This document shows, piece after piece, positions 48,299-56,797 of a DNA stretch of 64,000 bases. The translations under genes were made by a program, and so were the position numbers. The number at the start of each line of letters is the position of its first letter. Position 1 is the stretch's first letter. Origin of the DNA: CAVSWN01 sp963770995 (GTDB lineage Bacteria; Acidobacteriota; Vicinamibacteria; Vicinamibacterales; CAVVIG01); NCBI GenBank assembly GCA_963770995.1, contig CAVYRS010000001.1, forward strand, positions 4,216,001-4,280,000, written 5' to 3'. Under the pieces are notes generated by a model. That model saw nothing but the letters and a program-made list of their open reading frames with translations. It was not told where the DNA came from and did not search any database.

Positions 48299-51169
48299 AT
48301 GGGATTGGTTGCCGGTACGCGCTTCGGGTCGTACGAGATTCTGTCGGCCCTTGGTGCCGGCGGCATGGGCGAGGTCTACAAGGCGCGCGACACGAAACTT
48401 GGCCGCGATGTCGCCATCAAGATCCTGCCGGACGCGTTTGTCGCCGATCCCGAGCGCGTCGCGCGCTTCGAGCGCGAGGCGCGGCTACTCGCTGCCCTGA
48501 ATCATCCCAACATCGCGGCCATCTACGGCCTCGAAGAATCCCCTTCGACAAGCTCAGGGCAGGCGGGATCCACGAAGTTTCTCGTGCTGGAGCTCGTCGA
48601 CGGCGACTCGCTCGCCGATCGGTTGGTCCGCCTAAAGGCGGACCCCACGAAGAGATCGTCAGCAGACTCGAGGAAAAAATCTTCAGGCCCGATCGGGAAT
48701 TCTGCTTCGTACGTGGGGTCCGGCTTCAGCCGGACCGGGTTGGCGGTGGACGAAGCGCTCGCAATCGCCCGTCAGCTCGTCGACGCGCTCGAGGCGGCGC
48801 ACGACAAGGGAATCATCCACCGCGATCTCAAGCCGGCCAACATCATGCTGACCGCCGACGGCCAGGTGAAGGTGTTGGACTTCGGGCTGGCGAAATTCGA
48901 CGAGGCAGGTGGGGCGGGTCAGGACCTCACGCAGTCGCCGACTCTTACCCACGCCGCCACGCAGGCGGGGATGATCCTCGGCACGGCCGCATACATGAGT
49001 CCCGAGCAGGCAAAAGGCCGCGCGGCGGACAAACGCAGCGACGTGTGGGCCTTCGGGTGCGTGCTCTACGAAATGCTCGCCGGCAGGCGCGCGTTCGACG
49101 GCGAAGACGCCACCGAGGTGATCGCCGCCGTCGTCCGCGCCGAGCCGGACTGGAGCGCCATTCCCGCCGACGTTCCCGCACACATCCGCACGCTGGTGAA
49201 ACGCTGCCTCGAAAAGGATCGCAAGGCGCGCATCGGCGACGTCGCTGTCGCTCGTTTCCTGCTCGATGAAGCCTCGGCGGTCCCTTCTGCCGTCGCGGCG
49301 ACAATCGGGGGCGCCGCATCACCGCGTTGGCGGCGTTCGGTGCCCTGGATCCTCGCAGGCGCCGCCCTCGCGGTGGCGGCTCTGACGGTTGCCACCGGCC
49401 GGCGTTCGCGTCCGGAACAGCCCGCGGCGCCGATGCGGTTGAGCGTCGAGATCGGCGGAGATCTCTCGCTCGTTATGGGTCAGGGGCCGGCCGCGAGCCT
49501 GTCGCCGGACGGCAAGGTTCTGGTTGTTGTCGCCCAGGGGACTGGTGAGCCCGCACGCCTCCATGTCCGGCATCTCAATCAGTTGGAAGCGACGCCGCTT
49601 GCCGGTACCGAAGACGCGCGCGGCCCGTTCTTTTCCCCCGATGGTCAATGGGTTGCGTTCTTCGCCGGCGGAAAGCTGAAAAAGATTTCCGTCACCGGCG
49701 GCGCGCCGATCACGCTGGGCGACGCACCGAACGCGCGCGGCGGCGCGTGGGGTGACGACGACGCGATCGTGTTCCTGCCGTCGCCGGGGGGCAGTGTGAG
49801 CCTGCAGCGCATTCCCGCCGCAGGCGGGTTGCCGGAGCCGTTCTTATCCGTTCGCGAAGGTGAAATCAGCAGACGGTGGCCCCAGATACTTCCCAACGGC
49901 AAGGCGCTGCTCTACACGACCACACGGACCGCTGGCAGCTACGATGACGGGACGATCGTCGCCGAGGCGCTGCCGAAAGGCGAAGGGAAGACGCTGGTCC
50001 GCGGCGGCTATTTCGGCCGGTATCTGCCGAGCGGTCACCTGGTGTACATGCATCAGGGAACGCTATTCGCCGTTGCGATGGATCAGGACCGTCTGGAAAC
50101 GCACGGTCAACCGAAGCCGGTGTTGGAGCACGTGGCGGGAAACTCCGGCCTTGGATTCGGCCAGTTCGCCGCGTCGGCGGCCGATGCGTTTGTGTATGTG
50201 CCCGGCCAGGCCGGTGGCAGCGCCTCGCCTGTCTTGTGGGCGGACTCGAGCGGGAAGACGTCGCCGCTGCGTTCGACGCCTGCCGACTGGAGCAACATTC
50301 GATTCAGTCCTGACGGGCAGCGCGTGGCGGTCGACCTCTACGACGGCAGCAAGAATGACATCCATGTCTACGAGTGGACTCGCGATACGTTGGCGCGGCT
50401 CACCGTGGATGCTTCAGACAACCAGAAGCCGGCATGGACGCCCGATGGCCGGCGCATCGTGTTCCGCTCGAATCGTGACGGCCGCCCCAATCTGTACTGG
50501 CAACGAGCCGATGGCGCGGGCGCCGCGCAGCGCCTCACCACCAGTGAGGAGCTGCAGATGCCAGGCTCCTGGCATCCGACGGGCAAGTTCCTGGCCTTCA
50601 GCGAAACGGTGGGAACAGGCCAGGGCGGCGCCAACCTGATGATTCTGCCGATGGACGGCGACGAGACCTCGGGCTGGAAACCGGGCAAGCCGTACGTGTT
50701 CGCCACGGGCTCGCCGGGTGCCAGCGACCCGATCTTCTCGCCCGACGGGCGCTGGATCGCGTACTTCTCGCTGGGAGCGGCGCCGCCGGAGGTCTTCGTG
50801 CAGCCGTTTCCTGGTCACGGCGGCAAGCGCCAGATTTCGAGCAACGGCGGCGTTCATCCGGCGTGGTCGCGTACCCGAAACGAGCTGTATTTCCAGTCGC
50901 TCGATCAGCAAATCATGGTGGCGTCCTATTCCGTCGATCGCGACTCCTTCAACGCCGAGAAACCTCGGCGCTGGTCGGACGCGCGACTCAACGTCCGCCC
51001 GCGCGGATTCGTGTCGGTGTCCGGCCGCCCGTTCGATGTGCACCCGGACGGCCTGCGCATCGCAGGAGCAGTCGTGCCGACGGCAGAAGCGGACACCAAG
51101 CTGGGCCACGTCGTGATGATCCTCAACTTTTCCGAGGAGCTGAAGCGCCTCGCGCCGGCGAGACGATAG
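48299..51169 (+). CDS. Transmembrane Ser/Thr kinase with TolB/WD40-like propeller and repeat-derived inserts
   Basis: 956 residues, intact; start at ATG 48299. Kinase landmarks: GAGGMGEVYKARD, VAIKILP, HPNIAAIYGLEES, LVLELVDGDSLADRL, GIIHRDLKPANIML, VLDFGLAKFD, GTAAYMSPEQAKG, DVWAFGCVLYEML. A single membrane helix follows (WILAGAALAVAALTVA) and then a beta-propeller of PD40/TolB-type blades (SPDGQWVAFFAG, SPDGQRVAVDLYD, TPDGRRIVFRSNRDG, SPDGRWIAYFSLG), probably periplasmic and ligand-sensing. Two mobile repeats are translated in the kinase N-lobe/hinge region: PSTSSGQAG (48540-48567) and about 40 residues from a REP pair (VRLKADPT...VGSGFSRT). Both are in frame and all catalytic residues are kept. 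Confidence 0.9.
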   Translation: MGLVAGTRFGSYEILSALGAGGMGEVYKARDTKLGRDVAIKILPDAFVADPERVARFEREARLLAALNHPNIAAIYGLEESPSTSSGQAGSTKFLVLELVDGDSLADRLVRLKADPTKRSSADSRKKSSGPIGNSASYVGSGFSRTGLAVDEALAIARQLVDALEAAHDKGIIHRDLKPANIMLTADGQVKVLDFGLAKFDEAGGAGQDLTQSPTLTHAATQAGMILGTAAYMSPEQAKGRAADKRSDVWAFGCVLYEMLAGRRAFDGEDATEVIAAVVRAEPDWSAIPADVPAHIRTLVKRCLEKDRKARIGDVAVARFLLDEASAVPSAVAATIGGAASPRWRRSVPWILAGAALAVAALTVATGRRSRPEQPAAPMRLSVEIGGDLSLVMGQGPAASLSPDGKVLVVVAQGTGEPARLHVRHLNQLEATPLAGTEDARGPFFSPDGQWVAFFAGGKLKKISVTGGAPITLGDAPNARGGAWGDDDAIVFLPSPGGSVSLQRIPAAGGLPEPFLSVREGEISRRWPQILPNGKALLYTTTRTAGSYDDGTIVAEALPKGEGKTLVRGGYFGRYLPSGHLVYMHQGTLFAVAMDQDRLETHGQPKPVLEHVAGNSGLGFGQFAASAADAFVYVPGQAGGSASPVLWADSSGKTSPLRSTPADWSNIRFSPDGQRVAVDLYDGSKNDIHVYEWTRDTLARLTVDASDNQKPAWTPDGRRIVFRSNRDGRPNLYWQRADGAGAAQRLTTSEELQMPGSWHPTGKFLAFSETVGTGQGGANLMILPMDGDETSGWKPGKPYVFATGSPGASDPIFSPDGRWIAYFSLGAAPPEVFVQPFPGHGGKRQISSNGGVHPAWSRTRNELYFQSLDQQIMVASYSVDRDSFNAEKPRRWSDARLNVRPRGFVSVSGRPFDVHPDGLRIAGAVVPTAEADTKLGHVVMILNFSEELKRLAPARR
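48542..48560 (+). repeat. CCTTCGACAAGCTCAGGGC repeat unit translated inside the kinase
   Basis: Half of the 27986/37212-type hairpin, inserted between the beta-4 and beta-5 strands of the kinase N-lobe (after YGLEES, before TKFLVLELVDG). It adds about nine residues, a loop position that tolerates length change. Confidence 0.8.
48625..48736. repeat. REP pair translated inside the kinase
   Basis: Palindrome A (GGTCCGCCTAAAGGCGGACC, 48625-48644) and palindrome B (GGTCCGGCTTCAGCCGGACC, 48717-48736) with a 72-base spacer. They encode the segment between SLADRL and VDEALAIARQLVDALEAAH, that is, between helices D and E of the kinase. Confidence 0.92.
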
Positions 51170-51178
51170 CGCAGAACG

Positions 51179-52648
51179 TCAGCGCACACGCTCGACGTAA
51201 CTGTCGCCGGTGTACATGCGGATCACCCGCCCGTTCTCCTCGACGAACCGTACGATCTCTCCGACGACGCCGCCGCCCGCCTGCGCCGTATAGCGGAAGC
51301 GGCCGTCGCCCAGCGGCTCGAGGCGAACGGGGTTGTCGAGATTCGCCGCATTCGGATTGATGATCACCAGCTGCTTGTTCAGTTCGACCACCTGCGAATC
51401 GGCGCCGCGCCCGCGATAGAGTCCGGCGAACCGCGACCACGTCGGGTCCCACGTCGGTTTCGCGGATGTGTCGCCTGCCTTCGCCGCTTTCGCCACGGCC
51501 TCGCCGACCGTCTTCATCAGCTCGGTCGCCATCGCCGCCGGATTCGCGTCGTCGGCGTTGGTGAGCACGATGACGGCGACCTTGTCGCCGATCTGCAGCA
51601 CCGTCTGCGTCTGGTAGCCGGGATAACTGCCACCGTGCGACACGTAGACCTTGTCGCGATCGCGGCGCACCGCGAAGCCGATGGCGTTGCCCTGCGTCCA
51701 GTTGTTTTCGAGCACGCGCACGCGATGCATTTCGCGAAGGGAACCGGTGCTCAGGATGTTGGCGCCGCCGCGGCGTCCGGTTCGAAACTGCGCCGAGGCG
51801 AATTTCGCCATGTCTTCCACCGTGGACGTGATGCCGGTGGCGGCGGCCATTCCTTTCGCGTCGATGAACGGCGTCGGCTTGCGTGTGTCGTCGGGCAGGC
51901 GGCGGTTGTAGCCGACGGCGAGGCCCGGCACATCCCGATCGACGCTGGACGAGGTCATGCCGAGCGGAGTGTAAATGTGCTGCTGCACGTAGTCGGCCCA
52001 GGTCCGGCCGCTCAGCGCCTCCACGATCAGGCCGGCGACGGAGTAGGCGAGGTTCGAGTACTTCCAGCGCACTTCGGGCGCGAAGGGTGCCTGCCGCTCC
52101 GGTATCAGCGCCCGCAGCTCCTCGCGCGTCGGGAACTGGAACGTCGTCCAATGCGAGGCTGCTTCGCGCGGCAGCCCGGAGCTGTGGGTGAGCAGCTCCT
52201 CGATGGTGATCTCGGGGTCGGCGTCGTTGGCCGGCTTCACCTTGAACCACGGCAAATGCCGTGAGACGGGATCGTCGAGGCGCAGCTTGCCGTCTTCCCG
52301 CAGCTGCATGATGGCGGTGGCGGTGAAGAGCTTGCTGTGCGACGCCATGCGGAATCTCGTCGCCGGCGTCATCGGCAGCTTCCGCTCGACATCCGCGAAC
52401 CCGAAGCCCTGCGTCCACACGAGCTGCTGATCCGAAACGACACCCGCTGCGACACCCGGCAGATGCCGGTTCAGGATCTGTCCCTCGACCCAGGCGCTGA
52501 ACAGGCGAATCGCGCCCTGCACGTCGGGATCGGCGGCAATCGGGTCCGCCGCCGGCGGTGCAGCGAGCGGCGCGGAGGAGGTCACTACGACGACGACGGC
52601 CACGCCGAGGGCGAGTTGCGCAAATCGCGCCGTTCCGATGAATCTCAT
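51179..52648 (-). CDS. Secreted serine hydrolase of the beta-lactamase class C / esterase family
   Basis: 489 residues, intact. ATG 52648 follows AGGAGG, and a signal peptide (LALGVAVVVVVTSSAPLAA) is cleaved near APPAA. The three active-site boxes are RMASHSKLFTA (SxxK nucleophile), KYSNLAYSVAG (YxN) and SHGGSYPGY (HGG in place of KTG). The C-terminal lipocalin-like domain (FAGLYRGRGADSQVVELNKQLVIINPN) is common in peptidase S12 members. It could be a D-aminopeptidase, esterase or penicillin-binding relative; true beta-lactamase activity is not implied. It converges on the kinase gene with a 9-base gap. Confidence 0.9.
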   Translation of the reverse strand: MRFIGTARFAQLALGVAVVVVVTSSAPLAAPPAADPIAADPDVQGAIRLFSAWVEGQILNRHLPGVAAGVVSDQQLVWTQGFGFADVERKLPMTPATRFRMASHSKLFTATAIMQLREDGKLRLDDPVSRHLPWFKVKPANDADPEITIEELLTHSSGLPREAASHWTTFQFPTREELRALIPERQAPFAPEVRWKYSNLAYSVAGLIVEALSGRTWADYVQQHIYTPLGMTSSSVDRDVPGLAVGYNRRLPDDTRKPTPFIDAKGMAAATGITSTVEDMAKFASAQFRTGRRGGANILSTGSLREMHRVRVLENNWTQGNAIGFAVRRDRDKVYVSHGGSYPGYQTQTVLQIGDKVAVIVLTNADDANPAAMATELMKTVGEAVAKAAKAGDTSAKPTWDPTWSRFAGLYRGRGADSQVVELNKQLVIINPNAANLDNPVRLEPLGDGRFRYTAQAGGGVVGEIVRFVEENGRVIRMYTGDSYVERVR

Positions 52649-52658
52649 CACGCGCCTC

Positions 52659-53753
52659 CTACAACCCTTCAGTCTCACGTTTCACGATTTCGTCGAAGCT
52701 CCACAACAGCTCTTCGCGCTCCGAGTACGGTCCCGGCCGATAGACGCGCGAGCTGATGCCGGCCTGCGACTGCTCTGAAATCCACCAGTCCTCTCGATTC
52801 GTCACGTCCCAGAACTCGATCGCGTCGTCCGCATTGAAGTCCGGCTTGGCCATCTCGTTGGGATGGAAGTGCCACTCGCAAACGATCTCCGTGCGATCGT
52901 GGGAGCGAGGCCAGAGCGTGTGCGTCATCATGTAGTCGGGATGGAGCGTGAGGAGCAGGTTCGGATAGATGGCGTAGTACTCGACGCGCTGACGCTGCGA
53001 CTCGCTCAGACCCGGCAGGAACTCCCGCCGGCGCGCTCCATCGATCGTCATCGTTTCGACCCCTGGTCGGAATCCCATCGCGCCGCCGCAATACGACGGC
53101 GTCGGCGCCACGTTCTCGGCGGCAAGGTAGTGATGCAGTTTGTTGAGCGCCGGGTGCAGGTTCGGGCAGTGCAGGCATTCGTTGTAGTTGAGAACGATCA
53201 GCTTCCAGTTCGCCTTCACGTCGTACACGATTCGCCGGCCAAGCCGCAGATCCTGCATCCGGTACGCGGCGAACCGCTCCGGCAAGTCCGCGAGTTGCGT
53301 GCGCAGTTCCTGCCGTTCCCGCCCATCCTGCTCGTCCAGCCCCAGCCGAACGAAGACGTGTCCATCCCAGGTTTCGCATCCGGCTCGATGCAGCGGGTAC
53401 TCCTCCTTGCAAAAGTCCGGCGGCATGTGGGGCGCCGCGAGGAGGCGTCCGGCCAGATCGTAGGTCCACGTGTGATACGGACACTGGATGCGACCTGTCA
53501 GGTGACCTTCCGCGGCCTCGCACAAACGCGTGCCGCGATGCCGGCAGACATTGAACAGCGCATTGACCGCGCCGGTTTCGTCACGCGTGACGATCACGCT
53601 CTCGCCTGCGACCGAGCGCGTGAAGTAGTCGCCGGCGTTGGGAATCTGATCAGCGCGCCCCGCGCAAATCCAGCGATCAACGTAGAACCGCTCGAGCTCG
53701 CGTGCGTAGAAGGCCGGGTCGGCGTAGAAATGCCGCGGAAGGGTGGTGTGCAT
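52659..53753 (-). CDS. Rieske-type aromatic ring-hydroxylating oxygenase, alpha subunit
   Basis: 364 residues, intact. The Rieske cluster ligands are CRHRGTRLC and CPYHTW, 17 to 20 residues apart. The mononuclear iron site is NYNECLHCPNLHP, with a C-terminal Asp expected in EFWDVTNREDWW. The overall order fits the alpha subunits that include choline/carnitine monooxygenase-like and phenylpropionate dioxygenase-like enzymes. They insert oxygen with electrons from a separate reductase, which is not encoded nearby. It is 11 bases upstream of the serine hydrolase on the same strand, suggesting co-transcription. Confidence 0.9.
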   Translation of the reverse strand: MHTTLPRHFYADPAFYARELERFYVDRWICAGRADQIPNAGDYFTRSVAGESVIVTRDETGAVNALFNVCRHRGTRLCEAAEGHLTGRIQCPYHTWTYDLAGRLLAAPHMPPDFCKEEYPLHRAGCETWDGHVFVRLGLDEQDGRERQELRTQLADLPERFAAYRMQDLRLGRRIVYDVKANWKLIVLNYNECLHCPNLHPALNKLHHYLAAENVAPTPSYCGGAMGFRPGVETMTIDGARRREFLPGLSESQRQRVEYYAIYPNLLLTLHPDYMMTHTLWPRSHDRTEIVCEWHFHPNEMAKPDFNADDAIEFWDVTNREDWWISEQSQAGISSRVYRPGPYSEREELLWSFDEIVKRETEGL

Positions 53754-53776
53754 GGGGTCGCTGCGTGTGTCAGCGT

Positions 53777-55327
53777 CTATGTCAGCAAAAGCGTCGGCGG
53801 TTCGTCCTCGGCGCCATTCGCCGCGGCCGGCCAGAGACCGAGTGGAATCCAGTAGCCCGACGGGCCGCGGGACAATACTCTCGCGTCACGCATGAACATC
53901 GTGCCGCCGCCGACGAGCAGGAAACCGAAGTTGAGCCAACTGGTTCCCTCGGGCAGCGGCAACTCGATCGCATACGGAGTCCACGGCGTCGTTCCGCGGA
54001 TGGGTCGGTCGTGCATGTTGTAGAACGCCAGCTGCATGTCCGGGCCGTCGGCGCGCAGCCACAGTCCAGCCCAATCCGTGAGGCTGTCCGCCCGCACCTG
54101 GGCCTCGAACCGTACCGTCGACCCTCGGAGATGCTGTGCCGCGATTCGCTCCATCAGCACGGCGAAGTCGCCCGCTTCGTCTTTGGGTCGACTCAGGCGG
54201 CTGCAGAGCACGCCGTCGGGGTCGCGCATGACCGCCGATTCGTACCACATCGACGTCCCTTCGACACGGCCGAGACCGTCGAACCAGCCGGCGGGCCGCT
54301 CGTCGATCGCGCCCGCCAACGTGAGGTTGACGGGCACAAGGTTGGTCTGGGCATCGAGGTGCGGAATGAGCGCGCGGAGTGTCGCGGCCGCGGATGTCGC
54401 GGTCGGCCGTTGCCGCTCATCGACGCGCGTGCACGCGAACAGCAGGTCGGCGAGATCGGCGCTCACGCCGAGGTGTCTCGGCTCGACGGCGAGACCGTCG
54501 CGAGACACCTTCTGTTGCAGAATCTCATGCAGCGAGCCGGAAAACGCCGGCGTCCCCGTCAACATCTCGCAGCCGATCTGACCGATCGCGTAGACGTCAC
54601 ACGCGCCCGTGACCGGCACACCGCGGAATTGTTCCGGCGCCATGTACTGCAACGTGCCGGCGACCATCCCCGCCCCGGTTATCGCATTGCGATCGTCGAC
54701 CCAGTCGACAATCGCCAATCCGAAATCGAGGATCTTGGGCAGCACCGTTCCGTCAAGCTCCTCGAGCAGTACGTTGTCGGGTTTCAGATCGCGGTGGATG
54801 ACGTCGTGTCCGTGCGCGAACGCGACGGCATCGAACAGCCGCTCGAGCACATGGACGGCGAGCGGTTCTTGCGCCAGCAGCAACGCCTCCACGAGCCGGC
54901 GCATCGGCACTCCGCGTCCGAATTCTGTGACCAGGTACGGATCGTCGCCGCGCGTCTCGAAGTTCAGCACTCGCAGGATCGAGGGATGGTTCAGGCGTGC
55001 CAGCGCCCGGCATTCCTGCTGCACTGCTGACGCGCGCGTGTTGCCGCGCAACTCCTTGACGCACACCATCGCGCCAGTCATCCGATCACGCGCGAGATGG
55101 ACGCGGCCCATGCCGCCTTCACCAATCAGACGTATGGGCTCGTACCTGGCCGCCCACGGCACGACGCTGTCGCCGCCGGCCGGGTCCGGCGTCGGTTCCG
55201 CCCGCGCGGGTTCGTCGAGAATGGTCAGGATTGCGCGCCGCGCCGCCGGCAGGGCAACCGGTGTAAGAACGCGAACGTTGCCCTGCTCGTCGACAACGGC
55301 CTCGACGGTCCACGGCATGCGAGTCAT
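53777..55327 (-). CDS. Ser/Thr kinase with antitoxin-like N-domain and galactose-binding-like C-domain
   Basis: 516 residues, intact, from ATG 55327. The first 40 residues (MPWTVEAVVDEQGNVRVLTPVALPAARRAILTILDE) resemble the short AbrB/AF2212-like domain of type II antitoxins. The kinase has GEGGMGRVHLARD, VCVKELRG, VIHRDLKPDNVLL, ILDFGLA and GTLQYMAPEQFRG. The C-terminal domain (EDFAVLMERIAAQHLRGSTVRF-like, DWAGLWLRADG, NMHDRPIRGTTPW, GTSWLNFGFLLVGGGTMFMRDARVL) is a beta-sandwich known from AraC-type and stand-alone proteins. There is no membrane helix, so it is soluble. The APC permease starts 14 bases away on the other strand. Confidence 0.87.
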   Translation of the reverse strand: MTRMPWTVEAVVDEQGNVRVLTPVALPAARRAILTILDEPARAEPTPDPAGGDSVVPWAARYEPIRLIGEGGMGRVHLARDRMTGAMVCVKELRGNTRASAVQQECRALARLNHPSILRVLNFETRGDDPYLVTEFGRGVPMRRLVEALLLAQEPLAVHVLERLFDAVAFAHGHDVIHRDLKPDNVLLEELDGTVLPKILDFGLAIVDWVDDRNAITGAGMVAGTLQYMAPEQFRGVPVTGACDVYAIGQIGCEMLTGTPAFSGSLHEILQQKVSRDGLAVEPRHLGVSADLADLLFACTRVDERQRPTATSAAATLRALIPHLDAQTNLVPVNLTLAGAIDERPAGWFDGLGRVEGTSMWYESAVMRDPDGVLCSRLSRPKDEAGDFAVLMERIAAQHLRGSTVRFEAQVRADSLTDWAGLWLRADGPDMQLAFYNMHDRPIRGTTPWTPYAIELPLPEGTSWLNFGFLLVGGGTMFMRDARVLSRGPSGYWIPLGLWPAAANGAEDEPPTLLLT

Positions 55328-55341
55328 GATACAACCGCGCC

Positions 55342-56646
55342 GTGCCCGTAACAGCGACACCGCAACGGCCGGAACTGCACCGCGCGCTTGGCCGCTGGGA
55401 CTTGACCGCGATCGGCATCAACCAGGTGATTGGCGGCGCCATCTTCCTGATGCCGTCGCAGGTGGCCGCGCAGATCGGCGGCTGGAGCCCGCTGGCGTTC
55501 GTCCTGATGGGACTCGCCTCGCTCTCGGTCGCGCTGTGCTTTGCCGAAGTCGGCAGCCGGTTCGACAGCACCGGCGGACCGTATCTCTACACGCGCGCCG
55601 CGTTCGGACGGTTCGTCGCGTTCGAGGTCGGCTGGATGCAATGGTTCACGCGCGCGTCCAGCCAGGCAAGCGTGATGGCCGGCATCGCCGTGGCGCTGGG
55701 CTACTACTGGCCGGCGATGACCGCGGACTGGCCCCGCGCGGCCCTGCTCACGGGCGTCACCGCGGCGCTGACGTTGATCAGCGTGCGCGGCATCCGGCAA
55801 AGCGCCTGGCTGATCGACGCGCTCACCATCGGCAAGCTGGTGCCGCTCGCGCTCTTCGTCCTCGTTGGCCTTCGTGCTGTGAATGCGTCGGCGCTCACCA
55901 CGCTGCCGCCGATCACGGTGGAGCAGTTCTCGACCGCCGCGCTGCTGATGATTTTCATCTACGGCGGCTACGACATCGTGCCGGTGCCGGCGGGCGAGGC
56001 GATCGACCCGCGCCGCCACGTGCCGTTCGCGCTCGTCGCGACGATTCTCGTCGTCATGGCCGTCATGACGCTCACGCAAGTTGTGGCGCAGAGCGTGCTG
56101 CCCGATCTGGCGTCGCACAGCACACCGATCGCCGATGCTGCGGCCGTCCTGCTGGGCGCGAGTGGCGCGCTCATCGTGGGTGCCGGCTCGGTCATCTCGA
56201 TGACCGGCAACAACGCCGGTCAGATTCTCAGCGGCTCACGAATGCTGTTCGCCCTCGCCGAACACCGCGAGCTGCCGGCGATCTTCAGTCGGATTCATCC
56301 GCGGTTCCGCACACCCGCTCACGCCATCGTGTTCACGTCGCTCGTCGCGCTCACGCTGGCGCTCACCGGATCGTTCGTCAAGCTTGCGGTCGTCAGCTCC
56401 CTTGCGCGGCTGGTCACCTATACGGGTGTCTCCGCCGCCACGCTGCGGCTGCGGTCGCCGCGCTTTGCGGATCGCGTCGCGCCGGCGTCGTTCGTCGCCC
56501 CGCTCGGTCCCCTGGTGCCGCTGATTGCGATGGTGGTGTCCGCGGCGATCGCGGCCGGCGCCACGCGGGAACAGCTCCTCGGTGGGCTCGCGGCGCTCGC
56601 CGCGGGCGGCGGATTATTCCTCGCCGCGCCTCGCCGGCGCTCGTGA
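55342..56646 (+). CDS. APC-family amino acid permease
   Basis: 434 residues, intact, GTG start at 55342. It has the APC fold: the conserved first helix IGINQVIGGAIFLMPSQVAAQIGGWSPLAFVLMG, then LSVALCFAEVGSRFDSTGGPYLYTRAAFG (helix 3 signature), FSTAALLMIFIYGGYDIVPVPAGE, and a late VSSLARLVTYTGVSAATLRLRSP. About twelve helices are predicted. It imports amino acids with a proton or by exchange. The divergent neighbour is a soluble kinase, a possible regulator through the shared promoter region. Confidence 0.9.
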   Translation: MPVTATPQRPELHRALGRWDLTAIGINQVIGGAIFLMPSQVAAQIGGWSPLAFVLMGLASLSVALCFAEVGSRFDSTGGPYLYTRAAFGRFVAFEVGWMQWFTRASSQASVMAGIAVALGYYWPAMTADWPRAALLTGVTAALTLISVRGIRQSAWLIDALTIGKLVPLALFVLVGLRAVNASALTTLPPITVEQFSTAALLMIFIYGGYDIVPVPAGEAIDPRRHVPFALVATILVVMAVMTLTQVVAQSVLPDLASHSTPIADAAAVLLGASGALIVGAGSVISMTGNNAGQILSGSRMLFALAEHRELPAIFSRIHPRFRTPAHAIVFTSLVALTLALTGSFVKLAVVSSLARLVTYTGVSAATLRLRSPRFADRVAPASFVAPLGPLVPLIAMVVSAAIAAGATREQLLGGLAALAAGGGLFLAAPRRRS

Positions 56647-56647
56647 T

Positions 56648-56797
56648 CGTTCGACGTTCGACGTTCGGTTTCTTTGCTGCTCGTTCGTCGTTCGGGCGAC
56701 GAACGAAGAACCACGAACGTCGAACCACGAACGTCGAACGTCGAACGACGAACGTCGAACCACGAACCACGAACGTCGAACCACGAACGACGAACGA
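56648..56797. repeat. CGTTCGACGTTCG / CGAACGTCGAACG inverted tandem arrays
   Basis: The left side (CGTTCGACGTTCGACGTTCG and GCTCGTTCGTCGTTCGGG) faces about ten CGAACG-type units (ACGAACGTCGAACCACGAAC and onward) that run to the PilT-like stop codon. It fills the whole convergent gap. Confidence 0.9.

Noticed and set aside
49066..49395. Open frame opposite the WD40-type kinase
   Set aside because: The plus strand has conserved kinase motifs throughout; the reverse frame has none.
51179..52648. True beta-lactamase (antibiotic resistance gene)
   Set aside because: The third motif is HGG rather than KTG and a lipocalin-like C-domain is present, which is typical of esterases and D-aminopeptidases of the same family; resistance cannot be claimed.
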